Assembly: GCA_029465975.1 (NCBI GenBank)
Contig: CM055728.1
Coordinates: 17,374,705-17,438,704 of the forward strand
Length of the DNA: 64,000 nt
Direction: 5' to 3'
Source of the DNA: Dallia pectoralis
Lineage: Eukaryota; Chordata; Actinopteri; Esociformes; Umbridae
The notes beneath the pieces are model-generated. The model was not told the DNA's origin. It searched no databases and saw only the letters and a program-made list of their open reading frames with translations. A program made the translations under genes and the position numbers. Below, one piece after another: positions 25,201-36,114 of this stretch. The first letter of the stretch is position 1. Each line of letters starts with the position of its first letter.

Positions 25201-27251
25201 GGGTTGGAAAAAGGGGTGGGGTAATGTTCAATAGTCTCCGCCTTACTCCTTTCTTTGCTGTATCACCCATGGCTGCTACAATGGCAAAATACTGAATAAC
25301 ACGTTTGGTGTTGACTGTTTTGCCAGCACCGGATTCTCCGCTGGGAGTGGTAGACAAAAATGTGTATGGAAAAAAATCAGCATTATTATAACAAAAAATG
25401 TATGTACCACACTCCAACGAGTGAAAAAAGAAACTGTTTCCAACAGCAGAGTAAAAACTTTAATGCCGAAAGTCTTAAGAGAATTCAATAGCAAAGTAAT
25501 CATGCTTTTGGAGGAAGTACCGTATGTTGTGCTTTTTGTGTGGATTGTAATAGTTCATTAGAATTACGTAGGAAATAAAAACAAAACATTTTCAGTGATC
25601 TGGGAACAAACACAACATGTCAATCTAGTGACAAGGTTTAAGAAATAACTGGGCTTTAACTTACGTGATGAGTATGGATTGATTCTCTCGATCTATTAAG
25701 AGAACATATTGCAGAGAGTTACACAAAAAATATCTGCAAAGTATTTATAGGAATTGTGTAAGCCACGTGAACATATTTAATCTAAAAGTAGAACAGGGAT
25801 TCTTAATTCCAACATGACACATCTTCTATGTTTAGAGCGTCTAGAGACCAAAGACTGTATTGGTTGAGAATTACCGCGCAGCATGTCGTTATAGGCGTTG
25901 TCGGCAATGGCGTAGATATGGGGCGGAGTCTCACTGCGCCTCTTGCCTTTGTAGGCAGCGATCACTTTGGATGAATAGACAGGAAGATACTTATATGGAT
26001 TGACTGTCACACAGAACAACCCAGAGTAGGTCTGCAGAGATAGAGAGAGGGAGAGGGAGGGAGGGGGTGAAAAATAAGACCAGGGATTTTGGTCGTGCGA
26101 CAGTTTGGAGACAATTTGGTTGTGTGAGAAAAAGAGATGTGAAGTAGAAAAGGAAATGAAAGAGCGACGATGAAGAAGTTATTGTGAAAGCCGAATGTAA
26201 ATTTCACACACAGAGAGAGGTAATGAGAATCTCTCTGTTCTAGAAAAGCCTTGGTTTTTCCGCCCAGCCTGTCGGTTACCGTGTGATGTACAGAATAGTC
26301 ACTCACATAGATCATCCACATGTTATAGCGTCTGGTGAGATTGAACAACACAGACGCTTCGTTGAGGTGGGTCAACATGGCCATGTCCTCGATCATGTCA
26401 AACTTTGGAGGGTTCATCTGTTGAATGTCATCCTGCTTAACAACCAAAACCTTAGGGAGAGAGAGGAACATAACGAGAACTTCAAGCTGTCTTCAGTTCG
26501 TACAGGTGATAACATTTGCTTTCTTCGGGAAGACATTCTCTGTAAAGGCATTCTGTATACAGTCCTTTATCGACAAGGTAACGTACAGAACATCTCAGTT
26601 GATCAAGTTACTTAATTCAGAGCATTTTTAACTTTTGGTTTAAAAATCTAACACACAGTGGATAGATAGTCGATCTGCAAAACAACAAACACATATCTAT
26701 TATGTCTCAACTAGGCCTATTAATTATCTAGGGTGACATCACAGTACTTGAGTAGAAATACAGGGATTTAACTCACTTGTCGAGAGGGGTTGTGTCAGGA
26801 AGGGCAAACATAGAAGTGTTAAAGAGTATAACTCATTCCAGAACAACAACAAAACAAGTACTGAAATTATTATTCTGTATTTAACGGCAATACACCATCT
26901 ACCAACCGTGCCATCTTTAGTCTCCAATGTGGTTTTATCACCATCCAGCTCTTTAATCTCTGCCTCCACGTATGCCTCCGTCTCATCTGGGATCCACACT
27001 CGTTTTGTGCCTAAATAAATGAAAAACGTTGTGAATGGACTGAAATAATGTAAAACTAAAACGGAGAAAAGGGTCGACATTTCCTTAGTCAGGCTGCACA
27101 CATTTGTGTATATCGTAAATCAATTAAGTGGTTGACCGGACAGAAGCTCACCATCAAACGCCAGGGTCCTGGCGGCCAGTGCCTCCAGGTTGGTGAGACG
27201 GAGGAACAAGGCCGCTTCCCCGAACTCTTTCATCTCAGTAAACCGGGACAT
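7557..27251 (-). CDS. myh7b: myh7b (fish myh14 type), slow/cardiac-type myosin heavy chain, complete, 41 coding exons, ~1943 aa
   Basis: Sarcomeric class II myosin heavy chain: an actin-activated ATPase motor followed by a coiled-coil rod. Exons (5' to 3'): 27251-27152, 27010-26907, 26450-26307, 26031-25875, 25692-25665, 25340-25247, 24667-24575, 24471-24408, 24299-24201, 24063-23960, 23804-23666, 23380-23262, 23173-23024, 22711-22541, 22457-22278, 21567-21435, 21339-21269, 20698-20611, 19933-19816, 19703-19580, 19036-18900, 17292-17037, 16914-16672, 16577-16401, 15957-15812, 15599-15509, 15129-14740, 13833-13707, 13491-13373, 13287-13091, 12920-12737, 12229-12064, 11925-11801, 11697-11582, 11480-11288, 10625-10422, 10193-10068, 9725-9555, 9459-9355, 7921-7826, 7739-7557. 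They sum to 5832 nt with every phase consistent. Visible: start MSRFTEMKEFGEAALFLRL; P-loop GESGAGKT at about 179-186; switch II DIAGFE; SH1/SH2 region LRCNGVLEGIRICRKG near 691-706; light-chain region VIQWNIRAF; heptad rod; C-terminus SPDISMVKATL. KPRPDKKRKYE and HYAGVVPYNI match MYH7B rather than MYH6/7. The host role for miR-499 and the trpc4ap/gss neighbours agree. Weak point: exon 2 has a GTTGGT donor. Confidence 0.96.
8064..9345. repeat. CpG-rich minisatellite, 16-bp unit, about 80 copies, myh7b intron 39
   Basis: Unit gtgccggccgctatat with almost perfect 16-bp register. Two positions vary independently: gccGGccgc or gccGAccgc, and ctataTgt or ctataAgt. There are almost no insertions or deletions. 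The array runs up to about 10 bp from the splice donor of exon 9459-9355 (on the - strand the first unit starts at about +6). Every unit has two or more CpGs, so this 1.3 kb is far richer in CpG than its surroundings. Confidence 0.97.
9741..10004. repeat. Minisatellite, ~23-bp unit, about 11 copies, myh7b intron 37
   Basis: Unit cagtgccgtggtgccggtac plus cat, with one shortened copy near 9890 and a truncated end near 9980. It lies between the exon 10193-10068 donor (about 60 bp away) and the exon 9725-9555 acceptor. KpnI-like ggtacc recurs in most units. Confidence 0.95.
10265..10421. repeat. Minisatellite, 17/18-bp unit, 9 copies, abutting the myh7b exon 36 donor
   Basis: Unit gcgcggtctgggggtact (18 bp) or its 17-bp form lacking one t. 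The last, diverged unit (gcgcggtctgaggcgtac) contains the splice donor of exon 10625-10422 (CAG/GTACGC on the - strand), so the array directly overlaps the start of intron 36. Confidence 0.93.
12250..12728. repeat. Minisatellite, 41-bp unit, about 11-12 copies, myh7b intron 31
   Basis: Unit gtcatgttagttcagaggtc followed by agtctattgtgctgttgggt and t. A few units have deletions (12250-12340) or substitutions. On the - strand it starts about 13 bp after the exon 12920-12737 donor and ends just downstream of the exon 12229-12064 acceptor, so it fills intron 31. Confidence 0.95.
13521..13711. repeat. 55-bp tandem repeat including the myh7b exon 28 splice donor, about 3.5 copies
   Basis: The complement of the donor, ccttac, recurs at 13536, 13591, 13646 and 13701, exactly 55 bp apart, each flanked by gcggcgtgac and agctct. 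The copy at 13701 is the true donor of exon 13833-13707 (AGAGCT/GTAAGG on the - strand); the others are duplicates inside intron 28. Confidence 0.95.
14181..14653. repeat. Minisatellite, 19-bp unit, about 25 copies, myh7b intron 27
   Basis: Unit cattccacttacatgctgt with t/c variation (atgctgt, atgccgt, acgccgt). It starts about 85 bp after the exon 15129-14740 donor on the - strand. The units leave open frames on the + strand, which are repeat artefacts. Confidence 0.95.
16180..16390. repeat. Degenerate ~80-85-bp tandem repeat, about 2.5 copies, myh7b intron 24
   Basis: Blocks built from agtctttagaactt(t/c)ca(a/g)g, tcttaagaacattattcaaa and gtctttagaac recur three times with divergence. The last block ends about 10 bp from the donor of exon 16577-16401. 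Confidence 0.8.
19157..19456. repeat. Minisatellite, 29-bp unit, about 10 copies, myh7b intron 20
   Basis: Unit gatgtaagcccaaccaatga plus ggagtgtct, with cac or ccc as the main variant. It sits about 125 bp downstream of the exon 19703-19580 donor on the - strand. Long open frames across it are periodic artefacts. Confidence 0.95.
19968..20557. repeat. Minisatellite, 31-bp unit, about 19 copies, filling myh7b intron 18
   Basis: Unit gagacacgtagtgttctgtg plus gatccaccaat; each unit has a ggatcc palindrome. It covers 590 of the 677 bp of the intron between exons 20698-20611 and 19933-19816. A block of gtgtact variants lies at the acceptor end and gtgttct variants elsewhere, suggesting stepwise expansion. 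Confidence 0.96.
20938..21003 (-). ncRNA. mir499: mir-499 precursor hairpin in myh7b intron 17
   Basis: On the - strand, 21000-20979 reads exactly as mature miR-499-5p (begins TTAAGACTTGCAGTGATG). About 14 nt further on, the 3p arm at roughly 20962-20941 (AACATCACTTTAAGTCTGTG) pairs back onto it to form a hairpin. miR-499 is the known myomiR of MYH7B introns, co-transcribed with the host and acting with miR-208 in slow-fibre and cardiac gene control. It lies here between exons 21339-21269 and 20698-20611 in host orientation, as in mammals. Arm identity is seen in the sequence; processing is inferred. Confidence 0.97.
21656..22262. repeat. (CA)n microsatellite with CA-derived higher-order repeats, myh7b intron 15
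   Basis: A pure (CA)n run at about 21680-21762 is followed by blocks of caca(n)ctaataccattccacaca or ctaataacatcccaaacaca. The array fills almost the whole intron between exons 22457-22278 and 21567-21435, starting about 15 bp from the donor. Confidence 0.95.
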
Positions 27252-27535
27252 AGTGACTCAACTCCGGATGGGGATCCAGGACCAGCGCTGCTACACTGGA
27301 TAAGCGCACCAACTAAAACACATTGAAAATACACGGAAAACCGGCGGTGATTCACATGAACCGTAAAGTAACATAACACATAGGCATTTGCATTTTTTTT
27401 AGGATAAGGACAGATTTTTAATTTGTAAACATGGTTAGTTTATTGTGTTCATGCAAAAGTTACTCCATAACGCAAGCAATGTACCTGTTAACACAAGTAT
27501 AGTGTACGGAACACACATGCATCTGATGTACTAAC

Positions 27536-27590
27536 CTTTGAGCCCACTGTGAAAGTGTGTCCGGGGCGCTGGAGGGTCCCTTATATTGTC
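27536..27590 (-). promoter_or_regulatory. Possible myh7b core promoter and short 5' non-coding exon
   Basis: On the - strand a TATAA element (27585-27581, within CAATATAAGGG) lies about 30 bp upstream of a short segment that ends in CAAAG/GTTAGT, a plausible donor (exon end 27536). A matching acceptor (TTTTAG) is at about 27313, upstream of the ATG at 27251-27249. This would give a small non-coding first exon, usual for sarcomeric myosins. It rests on motif order only. Confidence 0.4.
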
Positions 27591-28878
27591 CTCGTCAAGG
27601 TCAGGGTTGCTATGTCAGACCTAGTCAGGGTTGCTATGTCAGACCATAGACTATGTGTCAGACATCCGCATGTGTTGCCTTATTCTGCAGCCCATAGGCT
27701 CGGTGTGTGTGGGCACCATTACAAGCTCCTCTCAAACCTTCAGTAAGACAGATATTTTTGAAACCTCATTGTTTTGCGCAGAGTGTTTTCATTATTGTGT
27801 TACTCTTCCGATATTCATACAACTAGATCGAGTTAACGCATTCGAATAATTTTAATTTACACACACAATTAATACATTTTCATGTTTTCATTCTATCATT
27901 TTTATTCTGATCCGGTATAACGTTCATAATAAACTGCTGGAAAGAGCGTTAATTGTTCTCCAGCCGCGTTTAAATTATTAAATTAATAATCTTTAACTGT
28001 GATGACTTTCTCTGTTGGACTATATACTTTATCAAGTATAAATTCCATGTTAGGCTGCGCATGGTGTAAATTCCCCCAGGGTGTGATAATTTACCCAGCA
28101 CTTTAGATGTTACTACAAACTCATTTTTATTGATTTATTTAGTGATATATTTATTGAACACGGTCAATAAAGACCCTGCTGAAATTGACTGGTTTGTTCA
28201 TTGATTTGGTTTTCTCCAAATTTTAACCTACTTTTTATAATAATTTTATGGCCTGGGCTCTACCAGTGCAGGTTAAAAGGAGTAGATTTTATAAAGCGTT
28301 GTAAATTTAATGGCAAAAAAATAAGAACCATGGGGGAGGGGGGGGCTCACACATTATGGAGATATATGTATTGCTTCTTGATGGAAATAATATAAAATAA
28401 TTATAAAAAAGTAGATTTTAGCCAAGACTAACCCAAAAGGAGATGTCAGAACTACACAAGCTGTGCTCTCACTTGCACATCAAGACCTTGTTAGACCTGA
28501 ACGGATCTGAAAACCCGAAACCTAAAAACAAAATTTTTCCCCAAATTTCGCCCAAAATTTGTAATTTTGTTCACTTTGGAAAACTCAAAATGCACCATTA
28601 GCTAAATTATGGCCTAGTGAATCGGAAATCAAATAAGCTTAGTGACAATCTATCCAAATGTGTAACGCTCTGTGTATTCCTGTCCTATTAATGTATCGTG
28701 TTGTCCTGCATGTTGCATGTCACTGAGAGCTTAGTGTGCTGGGCCCTTCTTCTGGTCAGTGTGTGTGAGTGTGTGTGTGTGTGGGGGGGGGGGATGAGTT
28801 TGTTGTTGAATTGGATGAGTTTACTTTCATCTATCGAAAAGTTAAAAGATTTAAAAAATCCCTTTCAGCGGCATACTC
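27591..28878. other. Upstream region of myh7b, no gene recognised
   Basis: There is a short direct repeat (tcagggttgctatgtcagac) at about 27601-27645. The rest is AT-rich with no exon or RNA gene that I can support. A (GT)n-G9 tract lies at 28757-28794. Confidence 0.5.
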
Positions 28879-29710
28879 GACACTGATGAGCCAAAACATT
28901 ATGGCCACATGCCTAACATGCTGCTGGTCCCCAGAGTGTGTTCAGTGGTATCTGGCACCAAGACATTTGCAGCAAATCCTTCTAGTCCTGTAAGTTGCGA
29001 GGTGGAGCCGCCGTGGATTAAACATGTTGGTCCAACACATCCCACAGATGCTCAATCGCATCGAGATCTGGGGAATTTGAAGGCCAGGTCAACACTTTGT
29101 CTCTCATGTCGCTCATTCCATTCCCGAACAATGAGTGCAGTGTGTCAGGAAGCATTCTCCTGCTGAAAGAGGTCACTGCCATCAGGGAATTCTATTGCCA
29201 TGAAGGGGTCTACCTGGTCTGCGACCATGTTTAGGTAGGCGGCACAGGGCAAACTGACGTCAGCATGAATGCCTGATCCAGAGTTTCCCGGCACAACATT
29301 TGCCACAGCGTTGCACTCCCTCCAACGTCGAGTTGATTTCCCACAGTGCACCCCGGTGTTGTCATTTCCCCAGGCTAACGGAACGGTGCACACATATATG
29401 GCTGTCCATGTGATATACAGTAAACACTGACTCATCGGAGCAGGGAACCCTCCTCCACAGCTCTATGTTTCAGTTCCAACTCTTGCGTGCCCATTGCAGG
29501 CATTTTTAACAGTGAACTGGGGTCATCATGGGCACAGTGACGGGTCTGGCCAATGTAATACCACATACAGCCATTGCAATGCACATTTTGCCTACATAAG
29601 CACTGTTTTCTGTGATTTGTCACACATTAGACCTTTTGTCCAACCAATTTTCCCCCGGTGCATTGATGAGCCTTTGGAGCCCAACACCCTGTTGCTGGTT
29701 TGTCCTCCTT
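28879..29710 (-). mobile_element. Degenerate Tc1/mariner-like transposon, truncated by a tandem array
   Basis: The left end (cactgatgagccaaaacatt) matches a common fish Tc1-like family, and the - strand carries its transposase remains. Recognisable pieces are PSNSPDLDAIEHLWDV (catalytic DDE/D motif region), MVADQVDPFMAIEFPDGS, FQQENAS, GIHADVSL and SDESVFTVYHMDSH (second catalytic Asp). Frameshifts and stops separate them, so it is inactive. The part encoding the N-terminal helix-turn-helix is replaced by the minisatellite at 29711; no right end is visible. Confidence 0.85.
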
Positions 29711-30135
29711 GGACCACTGTCTGTAGGTACTCACCACTGCTGACCGGGACCACTGTCAGTAGGTACTCACCACTGCTGACCGGGACCACTGTCAGTAGGT
29801 ACTCACCACTGCTGACCGGGACCACTGTCAGTAGGTACTCACCACTGCTGACCGGGACCACTGTCAGTAGGTACTCACCACTGCTGACCGGGACCACTGT
29901 CAGTAGGTACTCACCACTGCTGACCGGGACCACTGTCAGTAGGTACTCACCACTGGTGACCGGGACCACTGTCAGTAGGTACTCACCACTGCTGACCGGG
30001 ACCACTGTCTGTAGGTACTCACCACTGCTGACCGGGACCACTGTCAGTAGGTACTCACCACTGCTGACTTGGACCACTGTCAGTAGGTACTCACCACTGC
30101 TGACTTGGACCACTGTCAGTAGGTACTCACCACTG
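29711..30135. repeat. Minisatellite, 36-bp unit, about 12 copies, apparently expanded from Tc1 transposase sequence
   Basis: Unit ggtactcaccactgctgacc plus gggaccactgtcagta. The same segment is expected once at this position in the Tc1-like element, in the helix-turn-helix coding part. Variants are ctgtctgta and gacttgg. A 36-bp period keeps several frames open on both strands. Confidence 0.93.
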
Positions 30136-31134
30136 TATCTCTATCTTAACCACTCTCTCTGTCTCTTAAACAAAGCATGAAAATGTAAAAAAATAAAAAC
30201 GTAAAGCTATTACTGCAGTAATGCTGCAAATGTTAATGTCTGGTGGTGACTACATCCAAGTTTCAAATTTCTGTGGTTTTCATAATTTTTATTTCCAAAC
30301 ATAAAATCTAATGTTACCTGAACAATGTATAAATAAGTTCAGTTTCAATGTTTCAGAACAATCCGTAATGTAATAGAATTAGAATGGGCTTGTATACCTT
30401 TGCAATGCACTGCATTTTAGGGGTTTCTGGATTATTTATTAAGCAGATGCTTTTTTGCCTTGGTGATTGTTGTAAACTCAACGCCCCCCAGGCAGATGTG
30501 AGGCCTGGCAACCCTGTTGAGAAGTGTGGTAGTGGGGTTGGATTATGTTTGCATTATTTATAAAAGGTCAGAAGGTGATTTCAGTTTAAGCCAAGCCCTG
30601 ACCTAGAGAACAAAAGAGTAGATAAGTGTGTGCACTCAGGCTAGAGCACAGCCAGGCCAGAGACTCTCCAAATAGACCAGAACCCCTGTTCACAATAAGT
30701 CCACATACCGAGCAGAGATAGTCTACGGTCTGGCCTAGGGGCTCGCGGTCATGCAGGGTGCCGCTGCCAAACTTCACCGGACTTACATAACCATATTTAA
30801 TGGGGAATATTTGTCAATAATCCTGGTGGTCCATCTATAGATGCTCTTCAGATGGTCATGCTATCAACAAACTGTTGCTGAGGTTGTGGTTAGGTTGGGT
30901 TTAGAATGCAGGACAGGGTAACTTATAATTTCCAGATTAGGATGAGTTTAGAATGCAGGTTTGGGTAATTTACACTGACTGGCTGTTAAGAAAATGGGCG
31001 AGCGTTGCATTGGGAATGTTTTCTTTAATTTGACACATTTGAGTGTATATATTTGTTTTTTTCTCCAGGTTACATTTGCTATATTTGCTATATTTCCTAC
31101 ATCATTTCTTCTCTTCTAGAGCATTTCCTCATGC
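30136..31134. other. Intergenic, no feature recognised
   Basis: AT-rich sequence without coding similarity, apart from a short imperfect repeat (ggttgggtttagaatgcagg / gatgagtttagaatgcaggt) near 30890-30965. Confidence 0.5.
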
Positions 31135-31312
31135 TTTATACCCTGGTCCTATACCCTGGTCTTATACCCATGTTCTATACCCTGGTCCTATACTCTGGTC
31201 CTATACCCTTGTTTTATACCCTGGTCCTATACCCTGGTCCTATACCCTGGTCCTATACCCTGGTCCTATACCCTGGTCCTATACCCTGGTCTTATATCCT
31301 GGTCCAATACCC
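31135..31312. repeat. Minisatellite, 13-bp unit, about 14 copies
   Basis: Unit ctataccctggtc with minor variants (cttatacc, ccatgttc, actctgg). Intergenic between myh7b and gss. Confidence 0.93.
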
Positions 31313-33675
31313 TAAACCAGGGGTATTCTAATCTGGAACTCCAAACCAGTTACACTTTTTTATTACAACACCCTGAAAAGGGACTTGTTTAGATCTGAAA
31401 AAAAAACAGGTGTGTGCAGTTAATGATAGAAACTCTGTATTTAAACCAAGTGGGTTGCTCTTCCCATCAAGCTCCATTCGTTTTGGTGAAGTGGAATCTG
31501 CTCTGAGTACCCCAGAAGTACCCCTCCATGTAAACTGCACTAGTAAACCTATGATGTCCTGAGTGTTCTCAACTACCCCCTGTTGATAGGCCCAGTACCC
31601 CAGAGGTTCTACTTGGCCTGGTTGGGAACCACTGGTTTGGACTGGCGCCTGGGAGTTTCCCACTACTCCATGTAGAATGTTTCTGTCATCACTATTAGCC
31701 TGTCGCTCCAATTAAGACGCCGTTGGGCACTTGTACACATATAATAATCTCTGATTAATAATCTCTGATTGTGAAGTCATGGGACGGACAGGGAGAATGA
31801 GCAGCAATAGAGAGCTCTCAACCCTGTGGACTCCAGCCCTGAGGATCATCTACTGTACCACATTAGAGGTAATGTCCATTCACACATTCATTAAAAAAGG
31901 GATTACAAGTAGTGGCATTTGTGGCTTGTTCATTGTGGACAGGGATTCAATGTGCTTTGAGTGTGTACAAATGGAGGGTCATGTGGAAAAATCATTTGGG
32001 ATTTCTGCCAAGGTGGGCCCTGGTAAATTGACTTACACATGGCACCGTAGTGAAACACCACCGGTCCTTACAGATGATAATGAAACGTGTTGTCGTGCCC
32101 ATTCAAACATGGCCGACGGTTTTTGATTCATGAGCAGAAGCTTTGGGGCAGAGAGCCCCATACTGGGGGCAACCCTACCATGCCCTGATGTTTGTGTCAT
32201 TTCCGTTTCAGGTTTCATTCCTCAATGATCTTTTATTCCCTCGTCAGCTACAGAGACACCACGATCCATGCCAGTCTCGTCCTGACATCCCACTGACCAC
32301 ACAACACCCCTGGTTCCCTTGAAGGCAGCAAAAGGCTCAGCTACTGGAGCTGAACTACTTGCCTGGTAGTGGTACGAACGCCATTATTCCCCACGCTCTT
32401 CAGGGAAGGCTGAGTCCTGACCCTCGGTCTCCATCGACTGTCTCTCTCTCTGATATAGGCACCACACAGCTGTTCTTCTATTTTGGAGCATGTCGTGACA
32501 GTGGCATGCTTCCCCCTCATCTCCACTGCTCTGACGCCCAGTTCAGAACAATAGACACACACACACACGCATAAACATTACAAACTTAGTAACCACTCAG
32601 ACGGCAGAATCCCAGAGCTATCCCGCAGCCGATCCTACTGCAGCCACACCATAAGCCAAGGCAGGACACGCAGGGTTAACAAGGCCACAGGTCAACGCCG
32701 GCAAAAAAACTGAAAATAACCTGTTCAAATAATATATAAAACAATGGTCACTGGGGCCTGTAAAACATAAATGGAAAGCTGAAAAATGTGTTTATGCTGG
32801 TTATTTAATCACAGGCAAGTTGTATTGGGCAAAGGTTCGTGGCTACGTTGGCAAAAACCACTCTGGTCTGCATAAACCAAGTCCTGGGACGACAAGTGGA
32901 GTTTATTATTGTCTTATTCAAAATGTTGACATAATAAACAATAGAGTTGTTTGTAACAGTAAATAGCTCAATGATGTATACAAATGCCCTGTAAAGATGT
33001 GTTGATCTGCAAATCTTTTTCAATGAAGACTTCTATTATGAACTAAAAATGTGTCATCTCACCTAAATCCTTCCGATGGCCTTAGGGAGCATGCCTGTAG
33101 GCTGTGAGGATAAGAGTCATGGAGCACAGTGGCTCGATGTGGTTATGCATGGCAGTGCGTCTCTCTGCCATCTTCGTATTTGAAATCTCTGTTAACAATG
33201 AACAGCATTCCAGTGAGGCTCCAGATTAAAGCACGGGGGAATGTTGTGAGTGTGTGATAGCCTTTCTGCGGCTCATACAATAGACCCCAAGAGACAGACT
33301 AGCACGGCTGTCACACACGCCAGTTGTCACGTGTGCGCAATAAACTCACACACACACACACAAACACACACACACATTCAACACTGACATTTAACACACG
33401 ATAAATGCACAGATGGATACACCCTAAAGCCCTTCGAGAAAAGAAAGACGTAAAAACAAAATGCACATTAAAACGAAGCATCATTGTGGTATGGTATGTG
33501 TAGAAACAGAATATGTACAGTGTTGACGCAAAACCTGGCAGAGGCTGTATTGGAGAGGATCTATTTTCAAAACTGACCCAGATCTACATTTTGTTGGCTT
33601 TTAACTTTTTCCTTTGTTCTCACAATTTGGGAAAAGCCAAACAAGAGCATAGACAACCGACTCAACCCACTGAGT
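31313..33675. other. Intergenic, no gene recognised; probable old dispersed repeat near 31317-31650
   Basis: The stretch at 31317-31650 (aaccaggggtattctaatct ... ggttgggaaccactggtttg) looks like an old dispersed repeat. A short (CA)n lies at 33346-33376. No open frame resembles a known protein. Confidence 0.4.
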
Positions 33676-34462
33676 CACCTGTTACCTCACAGCCTACAGT
33701 AATCCCCTGTTACCTCACAGCCTACAGCATATCCCTGTTACCTCACAGCCTACAGCAATCCCATGTTACCTCACAGCATACAGCAGTCCCTGTTACCTCA
33801 CACACTACAGCAATCCCCTGTTACCTCACAGCCTACAGCATATCCCTGTTACCTCACAGCATACAGCAGTCCCTGTTACCTCACACACTACAGCAATCCC
33901 ATGTTACCTCACAGCATACAGCAGTCCCTGTTACCTCACACCCTACAGCAATCCCATGTTACCTCACAGCATACAGCAGTCCCTGTTACCTCACACCCTA
34001 CAGCATATCCCTGTTACCTCACAGCATACAGCAGTCCCTGTTACCTCACACACTACAGCAATCCCCTGTTACCTCACAGCCTACAGCAATCCCATGTTAC
34101 CTCACAGCATACAGCAGTCCCTGTTACCTCACACACTACAGCAATCCCATGTTACCTCACAGCATACAGCAGTCCCTGTTACCTCACACACTACAGCAAT
34201 CCCCTGTTACCTCACAGCCTACAGCATATCCCTGTTACCTCACAGCCTACAGCAATCCCATGTTACCTCACAGCATACAGCAGTCCCTGTTACCTCACAC
34301 CCTACAGCAATCCCATGTTACCTCACAGCATACAGCAGTCCCTGTTACCTCACACCCTACAGTAATCCCATGTTACCTCACAGCCTACAGCATATCCCTG
34401 TTACCTCACAGCCTACAGCAATCCCATGTTACCTCACAGCCTACAGCAGTCCCTGTTACCTC
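33676..34462. repeat. Minisatellite, 27/28-bp units, about 29 copies, with higher-order alternation
   Basis: Alternating units acctcacagcatacagcagtccctgtt (27 bp) and acctcaca(c/g)(a/c)ctacagcaat cc(c/a)tgtt (28 bp), plus a catatccctgtt variant. The mixture forms 2-unit blocks. It ends directly against a Tc1-type terminal sequence. Confidence 0.93.
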
Positions 34463-34785
34463 ATAACATACACAACTGTTCAAAAGTTTGCAATCAGTTA
34501 GAAATGTCTTGTTTTTGAATGAATTATTATTATGAATTATTTTTTAAATTAAAATGACATAAAATGTATCAGAAATACAGTGTAGATATTTTTTATGTTG
34601 TAAATGAATATATGCTGTATTATTGGCGTACGTTTCAGCAACCATCACTTCTGTGTACCAATGGCACGTTGTGTTTGGTAATCCAAGTTTATAATTTTAA
34701 AAGGCAGGTCATTTGAAAACAATTTGGCAATCAGCAACAGTTTACAGCGGTGCAAACATAGTTTTATTTGTTCAACTGGCAGTGA
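34463..34785 (+). mobile_element. Tc1-like element, 5' terminal fragment
   Basis: It starts with aactgttcaaaagtttgcaa and continues with taaatgt-, cagaaatacagtgtagat, tcagcaaccatcactt, caatggcacgttgtgt and aatccaagtttataatttta. These blocks occur in this order at the end of a very common fish Tc1 family (caaaagtttgggg type). The transposase part is absent. Non-autonomous, old copy. Confidence 0.75.
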
Positions 34786-36114
34786 GACACATGGAAACAT
34801 TTGAAATGTCAATTTTCTGTGTGCTTGTGTCTAAAACAGTTTTGTTGTATTTTGAGGGCCAAGGTCGCAAGTCTGATGTTAAATGTTAAATGTCTGTTAA
34901 AATCTGTGAATTCTTTTTGCAAGTTTGTACATTATCTAGTTCAAGCTTATATTTGACAAGGTTGTGCAAAAACATTTGAATACATTTGACAAATTTGCAA
35001 TTCTGTAATCAAACATTTGCATTAATTCAACTGAAATTGCAAGCATATCGTATATATTTAGATTCACAACAAGAGCATTTACCGTCTGAAATGCACACGT
35101 AGATCTGACAAGTGACACGTTTCAACCGAGGGCATTGCAAGCCAAGTAAGAGCAAAGCAAATGGGTAAAGAAAAAAAAGAAAGCAATTGGGTAGAGGATT
35201 GGATATTGGTCGGTTTGGATGAGCCGACATTAGTGCACTTCACCACCCGTACAGTAGGTGGCGACATACAAACATGTAAGTCTGAAAGCATTCAGATCGA
35301 AGAAGATCATCGGACTCCACGTTCCCGGTGATGTGCATTCCGCAGGGTAGCATCATACGGAAAAACATTTGTGGAGTTCACATTTGAGGTGTGTATAAGT
35401 GGACACGTTTGTAGACAGGTGTGTCATTGGTTTTATCAATTAATTTAGGTTGATATACTGAAGTGATGATGTGTGTACACCTATAGTAGTTTACTAGAGT
35501 AGCCGTGGTAGCTTGCTGTTTATGATTGTAGGCAGGACATGTGAAACATTTAGCAACGCTTGTTGGAGGATGAATCTTATATCGTTTAATGGTACTCGAC
35601 ATTAAAACATATTAGGTATTATATGCGACTGGGTGCGATTCACCTGTTGTGATCGGGGTTTGTAGGCTAGTGTGGTATTGCTCAATGTTTATTTAAGGGA
35701 TTAGGACTCACTATAAACAAGAATAGTTTCATTCTGAAACGTCCTTTAGCTGTTAGAAAACATTTTCATTTCTTAAGTCAAGCATAGAAAAATGCTGACA
35801 ATTTTTTGTAAAGAAAGTTAAACTTAGATTAACAAACTTAACGTGCCACTGGAACACTAGACTGATGATGGCTAATAACGGGCCTCTGTATGCCTAATGT
35901 ACAGCAGTGTGTCAGACTAGTACATCAGGTTGCTGGCAGCTGATATTAGGAAAGAGCCGTACATTATCCCAAAACAAACCCACGCAACTCATTAACAACA
36001 AATTCCTATTTACAAAGATGACCTTGCAAGTGGCAAAAGTCACATGCAAAAACCTTAGTCATGGTTATAATGCAAAAAACTTGTCTTGTTCAACCCTTAC
36101 ACAGGTGAGCTGCA
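34786..36114. other. gss upstream region
   Basis: No coding exon seen. A possible 5' UTR acceptor (ttacacag) lies at about 36098-36104, just before the gss ATG, so the promoter and a non-coding exon should lie further upstream, perhaps around 35280-35400; this is not resolved. Confidence 0.4.

Noticed and set aside
29494..30180. 228-codon open frame with TVSRYSPLLTGT repeats
   Set aside because: 36-bp array expanded from transposon sequence, read on the wrong strand.
30586..30777. 63-codon minus-strand frame with several cysteines
   Set aside because: Short, no family resemblance and no flanking exon signals in phase.
33513..34501. Three long overlapping open frames (up to 317 codons)
   Set aside because: They run through the 27/28-bp minisatellite and are made of periodic peptide; no unique coding segment.
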